From assembly GCA_036501345.1 (NCBI GenBank), contig DASYAN010000083.1:1-6123 (forward strand): 6,123 nucleotides of DNA. The letters are read 5' to 3'. Origin of the DNA: DASYAN01 sp036501345 (GTDB taxonomy: Bacteria; Chloroflexota; Ktedonobacteria; Ktedonobacterales; Ktedonobacteraceae). Below are positions 5,468 to 6,123 of the stretch, piece by piece (position 1 is the stretch's first letter; every line of letters begins with the position of its first letter). The position numbers were made by a program, and so were the translations under genes. Below the pieces are notes generated by a model that was not told the DNA's origin, searched no databases, and worked only from the letters and a program-made list of their open reading frames with translations.

Positions 5468-5480
5468 CACGGTGTCCGTT

Positions 5481-5987
5481 TTAGCTGATTGGCTCCTCGG
5501 GACTTGAAATCAGAATGAGCAAGAAACGCCTGATCGCCCAAAATATCAGCCAGTAGACGATCATGGCAATCAATGTTGACCACTCAAACATCTGATCGGT
5601 ATGTGTTGTGGGTGTGGGTGAGCGTACAATACCAGCGAATGGAAAGAGAAGAATATCAGTCAAAGCATAAAGAAAGCCAGCGAACAGATTGCCAGGGTAG
5701 GCACCTATCAACTTCAAGAAGAAACGAATAACTAAGGTAATCTCAAGGACGACCGCAAACCACTGGAGAAAATCGTTGAGTTTTCCAATGGCATAACGGA
5801 TCGTTCGGGCTTCTTCCTGGCGTGTCTCGGCATTCTCGATATCTACTACTTCTAGGTCCGTTACTGGTGGCGTTGGTATTTGCGATGGTACCAACTTTTG
5901 CGGTAAATCTTCCATAGGTCCCCTCTTAGAAAGCATTTCCGTAGGTTGGGCATGTGTTGGTTCTTCAGGATTAGGATTTGTGCGCAT
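5481..5987 (-). CDS. YggT-family-like integral membrane protein with long hydrophilic N-terminus
   Basis: Protein of 168 residues. Residues 1-65 are hydrophilic, rich in Pro, Glu and Thr, and have no signal peptide. From about residue 70 it becomes hydrophobic: probable membrane segments at about 72-95, 101-121 (weaker, possibly re-entrant) and 137-160. The stretches RFFLKLIGAYPGNLFAGF (88-105), YALTDILLFPFAGIV (107-121) and FEWSTLIAMIVYWLI (134-148) match the pattern I know from YggT-family proteins of Gram-positives, cyanobacteria and Chloroflexota: a Gly-x-x-Pro turn, a conserved LTD...PF, then an acidic residue before the last helix. The family's biochemical role is poorly defined; links to cell shape, division or osmotic stress have been suggested. 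ATG 5987 is supported by GGAGG 8 nt upstream. The gene heads the transcript that continues into prs. Family assignment is fair; gene and membrane location are secure. Confidence 0.82.
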   Translation of the reverse strand: MRTNPNPEEPTHAQPTEMLSKRGPMEDLPQKLVPSQIPTPPVTDLEVVDIENAETRQEEARTIRYAIGKLNDFLQWFAVVLEITLVIRFFLKLIGAYPGNLFAGFLYALTDILLFPFAGIVRSPTPTTHTDQMFEWSTLIAMIVYWLIFWAIRRFLLILISSPEEPIS

Positions 5988-5995
5988 CTAGCCTT

Positions 5996-6000
5996 CCTCC
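5996..6000 (-). promoter_or_regulatory. Ribosome binding site of the YggT-like gene
   Basis: Minus-strand GGAGG within GGGGAGGAAGG, 8 nt before ATG 5987. It fixes the start of a protein whose N-terminal third is unconserved and could not be placed by homology. Confidence 0.7.
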
Positions 6001-6060
6001 CCTAGGTTGGTTAAGCACGCTTGATGGATATATAAGATCCGCAATAACTGCCTTGACAGG

Positions 6061-6069
6061 ATTATAACA
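6061..6069 (-). promoter_or_regulatory. Extended -10 promoter for the yggT-like/prs transcript
   Basis: The minus strand reads TGTTATAAT: a perfect TATAAT (6061-6066) with the TG of an extended -10 one base upstream. The segment 17 nt upstream (AGCATA, 6084-6089) is a poor -35, which the extended -10 can compensate. The predicted start near 6054 gives a leader of about 66 nt before ATG 5987. Confidence 0.6.
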
Positions 6070-6108
6070 CTGTTTGACCTTACTATGCTATGGGTTATTT
6101 CTCTGTAA

Positions 6109-6119
6109 GAGTATAACTC
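6109..6119. repeat. Short inverted repeat upstream of the promoter
   Basis: GAGT-ATA-ACTC is an 11-bp inverted repeat about 45 nt upstream of the extended -10, near the right edge. It could be a regulator site for this promoter or for a gene beyond the window, or chance. Nothing else is recognised between 6070 and 6123. Confidence 0.2.
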
Positions 6120-6123
6120 CCTC

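Noticed and set aside
1..6123. Search for a mobile element, defence island or CRISPR array
   Set aside because: No transposase, integrase, nuclease, Cas protein, terminal inverted repeats or spaced repeats were found; the genes are core or signalling genes with consistent orientation.

Overview
The window is a compact stretch of bacterial chromosome in which all five supported genes lie on the minus strand. In transcription order (high to low coordinates) they are a YggT-family-like membrane protein, ribose-phosphate pyrophosphokinase (prs), a solitary HigA-type helix-turn-helix protein, the double GTPase Der, a PP2C-type protein phosphatase, and a Hanks-type Ser/Thr kinase whose 3' end runs off the left edge. 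That makes six genes including the partial kinase. No rRNA, tRNA, CRISPR array, insertion sequence or prophage gene is visible.

The mix suggests a free-living bacterium, most likely Chloroflexota and perhaps Ktedonobacteria. The reasons are the kinase with a C-terminal zinc-ribbon tail, the adjacent PP2C phosphatase, the GRTDKKD-type Prs, the Der with extra loops, and the middling base composition. This is judged from family resemblance only.

Layout: (a) 5435-6123 has an extended -10 promoter, then the YggT-like gene, then prs 45 nt downstream, probably one transcript with a possible internal promoter for prs. (b) 4062-4455 is the HigA-like gene with its own strong promoter (TTGACA, 17 nt, CATACT); a short inverted repeat covers the -10, as expected for self-repression. 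No toxin gene lies beside it. (c) 2500-3927 is der. (d) 2167-2488 is a stretch of about 320 nt with no recognisable gene. (e) 1-2166 is a signalling operon: a good promoter (TTGTCA, 17 nt, TATAGT), a leader with a perfect hairpin, the phosphatase, then the kinase 41 nt further on.

The functional core is housekeeping (PRPP supply, ribosome assembly) next to a reversible protein phosphorylation pair. Three corrected start sites matter: prs starts at TTG 5435, the phosphatase at ATG 2038 and the HigA-like protein at ATG 4385. All three are downstream of the longest possible start and are supported by Shine-Dalgarno sequences. I see no convincing new multi-gene system. The observations most worth a second look are the orphan antitoxin with a candidate operator, the kinase's non-canonical features, and terminator-like stems folded over stop codons.
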